Of a stretch of 10,534 nt of DNA, positions 1 to 5,707 are shown one piece after another; positions within the stretch are counted from its first letter, which is position 1; each line of letters starts with the position of its first letter. A model generated the notes under the pieces. The model did no database searches. It had not been told where the DNA came from and saw only the letters and a list, made by a program, of their open reading frames with translations. The stretch lies in the NCBI RefSeq assembly GCF_000226875.1, contig NZ_JH164926.1:2186723-2197256 (forward strand), in the 5' to 3' direction. Source of the DNA: Neisseria shayeganii 871. GTDB lineage: Bacteria; Pseudomonadota; Gammaproteobacteria; Burkholderiales; Neisseriaceae. The position numbers and the translations under genes are program-made.

Positions 1-32
1 CTCTAGCGACGCAGAAATTCGCGTGGCTTGTT

Positions 33-44
33 TTCAGGTAGCCT
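33..44 (-). other. Eikenella-type DNA uptake sequence (DUS)
   Basis: The minus strand reads AGGCTACCTGAA, an exact match to the DUS dialect described for Eikenella. In Neisseriaceae such 12-mers mark DNA for uptake during natural transformation. It lies about 40 bases downstream of the GNAT stop codon, a common intergenic site for DUS. Under uniform base composition, far less than one chance copy is expected in this window. It is the strongest taxonomic clue here. Confidence 0.8.
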
Positions 45-61
45 GTTGGCTGTACAGCGCG

Positions 62-81
62 CTTGTGGCCGAGAGCACAAG
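62..81 (-). terminator. weak hairpin just after the GNAT stop
   Basis: A perfect 6-bp inverted repeat CTTGTG/CACAAG with an 8-nt loop begins two bases after the TAA stop of the GNAT gene, at the end of the minus-strand operon. A 10-bp palindrome GCTGTACAGC (49-58) follows. There is no U-tract, so this is at best a weak or factor-dependent 3' end, or an mRNA-stabilising structure. Confidence 0.3.
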
Positions 82-82
82 A

Positions 83-568
83 TTACAGCGTGCGCACCAG
101 AATTTCCCCAGGCAAGCCGTCAAAGTCCTTGAATTCATGGTGCGCAAAGCCCAGCCTGATCAGGATTTTGCGCGAGGGAATATTGGCCGGGTCGATAATG
201 GCGAACAGGCGCTCGATTTGCCCGCCATGCGCCTGTGCCACGCCCAGCAGTTGCGCGGCGATGCGGCTGCCCATGCCTTTGCCCCAGTATTCGGGCAGCA
301 GCATATAGCCCAGCTCCGCCTCGCGGCTGTCGGCCTGGGTGAGCGCCAATTTGCCCAGACCCATGAATGCGCCGCGCGCATCCAGCACTTTGAACTGGCC
401 AAAGTCGGGGTGCAGCGCATTATTGGCGAGCAGCTGTGCAAACTCCTCGCGCGCTTCCGTCTCCGGCAGGGCGCGTTCGGTAATCATGGCCATGACCTGC
501 GCATCGCCGACCAGGCGCAAATAATCGGCGAAATCGTCTTCACGGAATTTTTCAAATATCAAGTGCAT
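83..568 (-). CDS. GNAT family N-acetyltransferase (RimJ/RimL-like)
   Basis: This is a 161-aa acetyltransferase of the GNAT superfamily, which transfers acetyl from acetyl-CoA to an amine; the substrate cannot be read from sequence. The acetyl-CoA loop is visible as YWGKGMGSRI, following the LGYMLLPE strand. A downstream NIPSRKILIRLGF segment matches the usual GNAT motif B helix. The ATG at 568 is preferred because GGAG lies 5 nt upstream. A longer frame starting at TTG 646, which would overlap the previous stop (TTGA), and an ATG at 592 both lack a Shine-Dalgarno and would add 8 to 26 non-conserved residues. It is the last gene of the minus-strand operon behind the OYE reductase. Its placement suggests acetylation of an amine-containing product or a protein in the same stress response, but that is inference. 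Confidence 0.85.
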   Translation of the reverse strand: MHLIFEKFREDDFADYLRLVGDAQVMAMITERALPETEAREEFAQLLANNALHPDFGQFKVLDARGAFMGLGKLALTQADSREAELGYMLLPEYWGKGMGSRIAAQLLGVAQAHGGQIERLFAIIDPANIPSRKILIRLGFAHHEFKDFDGLPGEILVRTL

Positions 569-642
569 CACGGCTCCATTTTCGGGTTTCATGCCGGTTT
601 TTTTCGGCGACAAGCGATTGATGGCGGCAAAAACGCCTGTCT

Positions 643-1863
643 TCAATTTTTCTGGCGTTCTTCACGCTTCAGCGGCGGCAGCCAATCGGGCGCTTTCAGG
701 CAAAGCTGCCACAAGCGCTCTGGAATGCCATAGCGGTCGGCGCGCGCCGGGTCGAGTTCGGTGATGATGTCGCCGTCTTTGCCTTGTGCCAGAAGTTCCG
801 CCAAATCGGGGTTGAGCATCACCGCCTTGCCAAGGCCAACAAAATCGGCCCAGCCGCTTTCCCAGGCGGACAATATGGCTGGACGGTCAAGCAGGTTGCC
901 GACACCTATCAGGGGAATTCGCCCGTTGATATGGCTGTGCAGCAGGTGCATCCGCGTTTGATTGGCGTCGGCGCCGCGTCGCGCTTTGCCATGAAAGCTG
1001 GCGAGTGAAACGTGCAGGTATTGCAGCGGTTTTTCTGTCAATGCGTCGATAAGTGCAAAGCTGTCTGCCATCGTCAGGCCGTCTGCGCCGTCTTCTTCGG
1101 GCGAAAAACGGTAGCCGATGATGAAGCCGGGGCGCTGCATGGCTTCTCGAACGGCGACGACGGCATCCACCACGGCCAGCGGAAAGCGCATGCGTCTTTC
1201 CCGGCTGCCGCCCCATTCGTCCGTGCGCCGGTTGCTTTTGGCCGAATAAAACTGCTGCAATAAAAAGCCGTTGGCGCCGTGGATTTCCACGCCGTCAAAG
1301 CCGGCGCGAATCGCCAATTCGGCGGCGCGGGCGAAAGCGCCAATCAGGGCGCGGATATCGGCTTGCGCAGCTTCCCGCGCTTCGCCGTCGGCACTTGGCG
1401 CGAGGCGCTGCGCGCCGGCGGGAATGGCGGGATAAGGCAGCACGCCATCGTGCATGACGACGGATTTGCCGCCGTGGTGAAGTTGCAGTATCGCTTTTGC
1501 GCCCTGCGCCTGAATGATGCGGGCCGTTTCCCGCAAGCCGGGCAGGTGCTGCTCGCCCGCCGCTTCCGGCTCGCCGTAGAAGGATTTGCCTTCCGGCGAT
1601 ACGCAGGTGGCGGCGGTGATGAACATGCCAAAGCCCTGGGCGCGGTTGCCAATAAAACGGCGCTCTTCGTCGCTCAGCGCGCCGTCTTCATGCGAGGCGT
1701 AATGCGTCATCGGCGCAACCACAAGGCGATTTTTGAGGGCAATGCCGTTATTGAGGCGACAAGGCGAAAACAGCGCGATACCAGCAGGATTCATGGTCGT
1801 TATCATGGGGATGGGACGGAAATCTCCGCACCGGGCGCAGGTTTTCAAAGTGTCGTGGTTCAT
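643..1863 (-). CDS. Old Yellow Enzyme-family NADH:flavin oxidoreductase
   Basis: This is an FMN-dependent TIM-barrel reductase of the OYE family, which reduces activated C=C bonds of enals, enones or similar electrophiles with NAD(P)H. Family landmarks in order: LKNRLVVAPMT (first strand and FMN site), LQLHHGGK, the substrate-anchoring HGAN pair, the long QQFYSAKSNRRTDEWGG signature with RERRMRF, and the FMN-phosphate region GVGNLL...FVGLGKAVMLNPDL. The residue aligned with the OYE proton-donor tyrosine is Phe (HGANGF, codon at 1264-1266). ATG 1863 overlaps the stop of the quinone reductase by 4 nt (ATGA), suggesting translational coupling. It adds about 20 residues with a CARC motif before the conserved core. 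Internal ATGs at 1806 and 1794 are alternative starts, and none of the three has a good Shine-Dalgarno. A further in-frame TTG at 1905 is unlikely. Confidence 0.9.
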   Translation of the reverse strand: MNHDTLKTCARCGDFRPIPMITTMNPAGIALFSPCRLNNGIALKNRLVVAPMTHYASHEDGALSDEERRFIGNRAQGFGMFITAATCVSPEGKSFYGEPEAAGEQHLPGLRETARIIQAQGAKAILQLHHGGKSVVMHDGVLPYPAIPAGAQRLAPSADGEAREAAQADIRALIGAFARAAELAIRAGFDGVEIHGANGFLLQQFYSAKSNRRTDEWGGSRERRMRFPLAVVDAVVAVREAMQRPGFIIGYRFSPEEDGADGLTMADSFALIDALTEKPLQYLHVSLASFHGKARRGADANQTRMHLLHSHINGRIPLIGVGNLLDRPAILSAWESGWADFVGLGKAVMLNPDLAELLAQGKDGDIITELDPARADRYGIPERLWQLCLKAPDWLPPLKREERQKN

Positions 1864-2429
1864 ATCGTTTGTGCGGGTTTGATTGAGAGAGTTTTTTCCA
1901 GCCAATCCAGATAATCGGCTGCGCTTTGCTCGATCACGGCGCGGGCGGCATCGTCATAGGCGGCGTTGCTGTCGATGGTGTGGAAAACAAAGGGCGGGCG
2001 GTAATCGGCGTTGCAGTATTTCATAGTCAATTCAAAGGGGCGCAAGACCTCGGCAACGCCGTAGCCGATTTTGCCGTCCGCGCGGTAATCCGCAGCCGGT
2101 GTGCCAAGAGAAACAGCCAAGGCGACGGTTTTGCCTGCCAGCGCTTTGCCTTGGCTGCCGTAGGCCCAACCGTAGGTGAGCACTTCGTCCAGCCATTTTT
2201 TCAGAAGCGGCGGGCAGTTGAACCAGTACACCGGAAATTGCAGAATGATTTTCCGGTGCGCATCCACCCGCGCCTGCTCGGCGGCAATGTCGATATGGCC
2301 GTCGGGATAGGCGTCATAGAGTTCATGCACCGTGGCGCAATCCCGGTGACGCACGGCGTCCAGCCAGCGCCGGTTGACCACGGATCTGGATATATTCGGA
2401 TGAGCGGCGATAATCAGGGTTTGTGACAT
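1860..2429 (-). CDS. NAD(P)H:quinone oxidoreductase, flavodoxin fold (KefF/MdaB-like)
   Basis: This 189-aa protein is a flavodoxin-like NAD(P)H dehydrogenase (quinone). The family performs two-electron reduction of quinones to hydroquinones, avoiding semiquinone cycling. The N-terminal LIIAAHPNISRSVVNR strand-loop is the flavin phosphate-binding site. FPVYWFNCPPLLKKWLDEVLTYGWAYG (split here by eye into a strand and helix) is the strong family signature. The length matches KefF, YwrO and related proteins. ATG 2429 has GGAG 7 nt upstream. The gene overlaps the end of the 61-codon ORF by 16 nt and the OYE start by 4 nt, so all three are probably co-transcribed. Pairing with an OYE reductase and an HxlR regulator is typical of quinone/electrophile response loci; which quinone is used is unknown. 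Confidence 0.9.
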   Translation of the reverse strand: MSQTLIIAAHPNISRSVVNRRWLDAVRHRDCATVHELYDAYPDGHIDIAAEQARVDAHRKIILQFPVYWFNCPPLLKKWLDEVLTYGWAYGSQGKALAGKTVALAVSLGTPAADYRADGKIGYGVAEVLRPFELTMKYCNADYRPPFVFHTIDSNAAYDDAARAVIEQSAADYLDWLEKTLSIKPAQTI

Positions 2430-2599
2430 ATGGTTTCTCCGATCAAAATGCGTCGCGTGACACAGGCCTGCAAGGCTTGTGTCAACCGGGTAAAGCCGTC
2501 TGAAGCGAGCAAATGCCCGCCCAGAGGAATCCAGTCATGGCAATCTCCTTTTTCGGCAGCGCCAATGCAAAAATGGCGGCGGGGAATGAATGGGTTCAT
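2414..2599 (-). CDS. 61-aa hypothetical ORF bridging the NTF2-like and quinone reductase genes
   Basis: I do not recognise this product. The case for it is positional. ATG 2599 overlaps the stop of the upstream NTF2-like gene (ATGA), AAAGGA lies 6 nt before it, and its TGA stop falls 16 nt inside the quinone reductase, so it fills the whole gap in a compact operon. The product has four cysteines and no obvious membrane segment or signal peptide. Against it, the frame contains a 25-base hairpin (2459-2483) and a Neisseria DUS (read as the residues SDG), so the stretch may be intergenic DNA that happens to be open. The Shine-Dalgarno context TCAAAAGGAAACCC also precedes the azoreductase gene at 6729. 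It could be the remnant of a longer gene. Confidence 0.35.
   Translation of the reverse strand: MNPFIPRRHFCIGAAEKGDCHDWIPLGGHLLASDGFTRLTQALQACVTRRILIGETICHKP
2459..2483. repeat. 11-bp inverted repeat between operon genes
   Basis: GACACAGGCCT and AGGCTTGTGTC form arms with one mismatch and a 3-nt loop. On the plus strand the mismatch is a G-U wobble; on the minus strand it is A-C. It lies 30 bases upstream of the quinone reductase start. No T-run follows on either side, so it is not a classical terminator. It could be an operator, or an mRNA structure controlling translation of the quinone reductase. Confidence 0.5.
2495..2504 (+). other. Neisseria-type DNA uptake sequence core
   Basis: GCCGTCTGAA is the exact 10-base DUS core used by most Neisseria. 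It is preceded by AA rather than the AT of the extended 12-mer. It sits 11 bases from the inverted repeat at 2459-2483. It belongs to a different dialect from the DUS at 33-44, which may reflect DNA acquired from a Neisseria relative. Confidence 0.6.
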
Positions 2600-3009
2600 G
2601 GGTTTCCTTTTGACAAGAGTGATGCCGCGCCCGTAATCACGGCATGTTCGCGGAAAACCTGCCAACGCGCGCCGTCATGGCGCAGCATCAGGGTAAAGAC
2701 GATGCGCTTTTCTCCCTGCCCCAAATCCATGCGCCGGGTGGCGCTGACATAACCGATGCCCTCATGCGCCTCGGCATGGTTGAAAATCACGGCGGTATTG
2801 AGCGGCGCCGCGCCCGCGTCTTTCAAGGATTGAAAAAAGGCGAGGTTTTGCGCGTAGTCGAACGTCAGGGTTTCACCGTTTTCGCTCACCATCACGATGC
2901 GCAAATCCGGCGCATAACAGGCGGCAAGCGCTTCCATGCGGTAATGGCAGCCGCTGTCGATGAGATGGCGCACGGCGGCGGTGAGATCGGGATCAAGATT
3001 CATGGGCAT
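2596..3009 (-). CDS. NTF2/SnoaL-like domain protein
   Basis: This 137-aa protein has the pattern of the NTF2-like superfamily: an N-terminal helix (LTAAVRHLIDSG), a short helix followed by a strand with the acidic APDLRIVMV segment, a substrate-pocket region, and a C-terminal antiparallel sheet (RIVFTLMLRHDGARWQVFREH). Members range from isomerases and cyclases to non-catalytic binding proteins, so no reaction can be assigned. It is the first gene of the minus-strand operon, directly divergent from hxlR. ATG 3009 and ATG 3003 are both possible; neither has a strong Shine-Dalgarno. Its stop overlaps the next start (ATGA). A second, different NTF2-like protein heads the plus-strand operon at 7703, so both reductase clusters begin with this fold. 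Confidence 0.75.
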   Translation of the reverse strand: MPMNLDPDLTAAVRHLIDSGCHYRMEALAACYAPDLRIVMVSENGETLTFDYAQNLAFFQSLKDAGAAPLNTAVIFNHAEAHEGIGYVSATRRMDLGQGEKRIVFTLMLRHDGARWQVFREHAVITGAASLLSKGNP

Positions 3010-3018
3010 TGCAGGGCT

Positions 3019-3046
3019 TTGTTAAAGCAAGGCCGCATCTTATAAT
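3019..3046 (+). promoter_or_regulatory. promoter of the HxlR regulator gene
   Basis: TTGTTA (3019-3024), a 16-bp spacer and a perfect TATAAT (3041-3046) point at hxlR, giving a predicted start near 3053 and a leader of about 55 nt. A small palindrome GCTTT-GTT-AAAGC (3016-3028) overlaps the -35, and a looser AAGTA/TACTT dyad (3064-3090) lies in the leader. Either could be the regulator's own operator. The divergent operon must start in the same 98-base gap, but I see no convincing promoter for it. Confidence 0.6.
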
Positions 3047-3107
3047 CGCGCTTGCCAATCGCCAAGTACGCACCTTGACGTTACATACTTACCCGGAAGA
3101 AAGCGCC

Positions 3108-3476
3108 ATGATCCAAATCCCCTGCGGCCCGCAAAGCGGCCATTGCACCCTTGATGCCATTGAAGACAGTGGCGTGGGCTATACCCTGTCGCTGATCGGC
3201 GGCAAATACAAAATGGTGATTCTGTACTGGCTTTACCGCGAAGGCGTGGTGCGCTTCAACGGCTTGCAGCGCCTGATTGGCGGCATTTCCTATAAAACCC
3301 TCTCCAGCACCTTGAAAGAGCTGGAACGCGACGGCCTGATTATCCGCACCGAATATCCGCAAATTCCGCCCAAGGTGGAATACCGCTTGTCCGACAGCGG
3401 GCAATCGCTGATCCCGATATTGGATGCGATGTGCGAATGGGGCAATGCGCAGCGCGCGGCAAAAGCGCAAGCCTGA
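3108..3476 (+). CDS. HxlR/MarR-like winged-helix transcriptional regulator
   Basis: This 122-aa HxlR-family DNA-binding protein shows the family signature LIGGKYKMVILYWL near residues 29-42, RFNGLQRLIGGISYKTLSSTLKEL as the recognition helix region (split here), and PPKVEYRLSDSG for the wing. ATG 3108 is chosen because GGAAG lies 8-11 nt upstream and because residue 6 is then Cys, matching the position of the sensor Cys6 of Bacillus YodB. Further cysteines are at 13 and 109. In characterised relatives (YodB, CatR, HypR, QorR), thiol oxidation or alkylation by quinones or diamide controls DNA binding and derepresses reductase genes. Divergence from a quinone reductase/OYE operon fits that role closely. 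Direct sensing here is inference. Confidence 0.9.
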   Translation: MIQIPCGPQSGHCTLDAIEDSGVGYTLSLIGGKYKMVILYWLYREGVVRFNGLQRLIGGISYKTLSSTLKELERDGLIIRTEYPQIPPKVEYRLSDSGQSLIPILDAMCEWGNAQRAAKAQA

Positions 3477-3629
3477 CTGCGCATGTGCGGCCATGAAGCG
3501 CTTACCGCGAGAAAATGGCTGCGCTTGGCGTTTTGCCCTGCACAGCCGCATCAAACAAGTCTTGATGCCATTGGATTGCGCAATGACATAGCCCCGCGAT
3601 TGCGCGCAGTGGCAATGCCGGTACATGCC

Positions 3630-3658
3630 GCCCTCTGCACATCACCCATGCAAAGGGC
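3630..3658. terminator. hairpin between convergent hxlR and DJ-1 genes
   Basis: GCCCTCTGCA and TGCAAAGGGC form 10-bp arms with a 9-nt loop. In the minus-strand RNA all ten positions can pair (one U-G); in the plus-strand RNA one position is a C-A mismatch. It lies 9 bases after the DJ-1 stop. There is no U-tract on either side, so a terminator role is only suggested by its place between two convergent genes. The rest of 3477-3667 shows no gene. Confidence 0.4.
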
Positions 3659-3667
3659 GTCTCCTAT

Positions 3668-4354
3668 TCAGTCTTGCAGCAGACCGAGCGCGGCTTCGGC
3701 CACGCCCTGCGCTGAAGCCGGATTTTGCCCGGTGACCAGGCGCTCGCTGACCACCACCTGTTTCTGGAAATTGGCGGCGGGCAAATGCCGCGCGCCGCGT
3801 TCGATCAGTTTGTCGGCAAGCAGAAAGGGCACGGTGTCGTGCAGGCCGACGGCGCGCTCTTCGTCGTTGGTGAAGGCGGCGACGTCTTTGCCGTCCACCA
3901 GATAGCGGCCATTATCGAGACGGATGTTGACCAGCCCCGCCGGGCCGTGGCACACCGCCGCCACCACGCCGCCCTGCTGGTAAATGCGCGCGGCAATATC
4001 GGCCAGCGCCGGGTCATCGGCAAAATCCCACATGGCGGCGTGGCCGCCGGCGTAAAAAATGGCGGCGTAATCGGCGGGGTTGATTTGCGTCGCGGGCAGC
4101 GTGGTTTCGGTTTTTGCGCGCAATTCGGGGGTATTCCAGAATTTGGCGTTGCGCGCGTCGCTCAAATCCAGCCCGTCCGCCTGGGTTTTGCCACCCTTGG
4201 GGCTGGCGAAATCCACGGCAAAACCGGCTTCGCTGAATACGAAATACGGATGGCTCACTTCGGAAAGGTAAAAACCGCTGGGGGCGGCGCTGGCATCATC
4301 GGCCGCGCCTTTGCGGTCGTGGCTGGTAAGGATGAAAAGAATGCGTTTTGACAT
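3668..4354 (-). CDS. DJ-1/PfpI family protein (Hsp31-like, class I GATase fold)
   Basis: This 228-aa protein of the DJ-1/ThiJ/PfpI superfamily carries the nucleophile elbow AAVCHGPAG with Cys135-His136. It also has the YAGGHAAMWDF loop (around 101-111) and an acidic residue in VFSEAG (Glu42) that could complete the active site. The length and the GGH-x-x-MWD loop resemble the Hsp31-like group, whose members act as glutathione-independent glyoxalase III, chaperone or deglycase; activity here is inferred. ATG 4354 has AGGA 7 nt upstream; upstream in-frame codons are rejected because they run into the divergent promoter region. It is transcribed away from a CrgA-like LysR gene, the usual arrangement of a LysR regulator and its target. 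Detoxification of methylglyoxal or other carbonyls would fit the neighbourhood. Confidence 0.88.
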   Translation of the reverse strand: MSKRILFILTSHDRKGAADDASAAPSGFYLSEVSHPYFVFSEAGFAVDFASPKGGKTQADGLDLSDARNAKFWNTPELRAKTETTLPATQINPADYAAIFYAGGHAAMWDFADDPALADIAARIYQQGGVVAAVCHGPAGLVNIRLDNGRYLVDGKDVAAFTNDEERAVGLHDTVPFLLADKLIERGARHLPAANFQKQVVVSERLVTGQNPASAQGVAEAALGLLQD

Positions 4355-4448
4355 GGTGAATCCTTGGGTAAAAAGAACAGGCAATCGTCCGTTTGGACAG
4401 GCGCACGATACGCGGCAAAATCTACACAACAAACACCCAAATAAATCC

Positions 4449-4454
4449 TATACT
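4449..4454 (+). promoter_or_regulatory. possible -10 element of the CrgA-like lysR gene
   Basis: TATACT ends 9 nt before the ATG at 4464. The -35 region is poor. If real, transcription would start at or next to the start codon and give a near-leaderless mRNA, which agrees with the absence of a Shine-Dalgarno. The 109-base divergent gap also holds GTCC-GTTT-GGAC (4388-4399), a small dyad that could be part of a LysR site. Confidence 0.3.
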
Positions 4455-4463
4455 TTCGCTAAT

Positions 4464-5387
4464 ATGACCCAAATAGATTTGCACAACCTCGACGATCTGG
4501 CCGTTTTCGTGCATGCGGCCGAGGCCGAAAGCTTTTCCGCTGCGGCGCGGACGCTGCATCTGGATCCGAAAATGGTCAGCAAGCGCATTGCCCGGCTGGA
4601 AGCGGCGCTGGGCGTGCGCCTGTTCATCCGCAACACCCGCCATCTGGCCATCACCGACGAAGGCCGGCAGGCGCTTGCCCATGCGCGCACGGCGCTGGCG
4701 GCGATTGCGAAAATCAGCCAGAGCCTGGCCGGCGATGCGCTTTCGGGGCCGATCCGGGTGGCCGCCCCCGCGCCTTTCGGGCGCAAATATCTGGCCGCAG
4801 CCATGGCCGAATTTGCCGCCCGCCATCCCGCCGTGGGCTTTGACCTTTCCCTCTCCGATCAGGTGGCCGATCTGTACGGCGGCCATTTCGATTTGGCGCT
4901 GCGCATCGGCGAGCTGCCCGACTCGCGCCTGATTGCGCGCCCTCTGGCCGTCAACCGCCGTGTATTGGTGGCCGCGCCGGGCTACCTGAAAACCCACGGC
5001 GCGCCGCAAACGCCCGACGAGCTGCCCGCGCACCGCTGCCTGATCTTCGCCTACCCCGGCCTGCGCCACGACCAATGGGCGCTGCAACACGCCGACGGCC
5101 GCCAATGCAGCGTGCGCGTGACCAGCCCCTTCAGCAGCGACAACGGCGAAGTGCTGCACGCCTGGAGCTGCGCCGGGCTGGGCATTGCCCTGCGCGAAAC
5201 CTGGGACGTGCATGCGGCGCTGGCCGCAGGCGCGCTGGTTCGCGTTCTGCCGGACTGGCAGGCGCTGCCCGGCCACATCCACCTCGTGCGCCCGCAGCGC
5301 CACCCGCCAACCCGCCGCGTGGCCGCCTTCATGGATTTTCTCTGCGAAAAATGGCGCGATGCGCCGTGGGATACCGCAGTGCAATGA
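4464..5387 (+). CDS. LysR-family transcriptional regulator, CrgA-like
   Basis: This is a 307-aa LysR-type regulator. The winged helix-turn-helix spans about residues 8-66 (FSAAARTLHLDPKMVSKRI, then LEAALGVRLFIRNTR). The periplasmic-binding-protein-like effector domain starts near residue 91. DLALRIGELPDSRLIARPL and APGYLKTHGAPQ match the CrgA/DmlR-type effector subgroup. CrgA of Neisseria meningitidis regulates the quinone reductase gene mdaB and itself, and LysR members commonly control the divergent neighbour, so the likely target is the DJ-1 gene. ATG 4464 is the only sensible start, giving a normal N-terminus, although no Shine-Dalgarno precedes it. The gene is visibly more GC-rich than the nitroreductase operon. 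An Eikenella DUS core is embedded at 4979-4990. Confidence 0.9.
   Translation: MTQIDLHNLDDLAVFVHAAEAESFSAAARTLHLDPKMVSKRIARLEAALGVRLFIRNTRHLAITDEGRQALAHARTALAAIAKISQSLAGDALSGPIRVAAPAPFGRKYLAAAMAEFAARHPAVGFDLSLSDQVADLYGGHFDLALRIGELPDSRLIARPLAVNRRVLVAAPGYLKTHGAPQTPDELPAHRCLIFAYPGLRHDQWALQHADGRQCSVRVTSPFSSDNGEVLHAWSCAGLGIALRETWDVHAALAAGALVRVLPDWQALPGHIHLVRPQRHPPTRRVAAFMDFLCEKWRDAPWDTAVQ
4979..4990 (+). other. DNA uptake sequence, one mismatch, inside lysR
   Basis: GGGCTACCTGAA matches the Eikenella DUS at 11 of 12 positions, including the whole 10-base core. It is read as Gly-Tyr-Leu-Lys, a conserved stretch of this LysR subgroup, so part of the match could come from protein constraint. With the perfect copy at 33-44 it supports an Eikenella-like host. 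Confidence 0.5.
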
Positions 5388-5707
5388 CAGCACCTTGATC
5401 TTGCAACACCTGACGCCATGAAGCGCGCCTGCTCGCCGCCTTGCTGCGGATGTTGGAGGGGGTGTGGGATGAACCCGTAAACGGCATTTCGATGCGGCGC
5501 CATTTCAGCCTGCAGGGAAAACGGCAGCCGCAGAGCATCAAGCGCTTGCCGCTTGACATCGCTCAAAAAATGTCTGCGGCGGTCTGCCCTTGGGCTTTGA
5601 CAATTGGATGCCGTGGATTGGCGCAGGCCGTAACCCAACAATTATTGAAATCATCCAGCTGGGCCATGCTGGGTTTTCGCTGCGCCGCAAACTGCGCTTG
5701 CCGCCCT
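5388..5707. other. 320-base gap without a supportable gene, with a 7-bp inverted repeat
   Basis: Nothing here can be called with confidence between the two convergent lysR genes. Open frames exist on both strands but are short, lack good start signals and resemble no family I know. A perfect inverted repeat TCAAGCG-CTTGC-CGCTTGA lies at 5538-5556. It is followed by A-rich rather than T-rich DNA on the plus strand; on the minus strand the T-run precedes it, so it is not a standard terminator. The stretch may hold a decayed gene. Confidence 0.4.

Noticed and set aside
1279..1914. Plus-strand 211-codon open frame opposite the OYE gene
   Set aside because: The opposite strand contains the complete OYE signature set, so this is a shadow.
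3019..3090. Multiple short dyads as a CRISPR-like or tandem repeat
   Set aside because: Units are 5 bp and not repeated at regular spacing; no repeat-spacer pattern exists anywhere in the window.
4422..5393. Long open frame on the minus strand (323 codons) opposite the CrgA-like lysR
   Set aside because: Its translation is low-complexity and matches no family, while the plus strand encodes a complete, well-conserved LysR protein. It is an artefact of GC-rich codon bias.
5512..5520. CAGCCTGCA, resembling the end of a Kingella-type DUS
   Set aside because: Only 9 bases match and the rest of the 12-mer differs; chance is likely.
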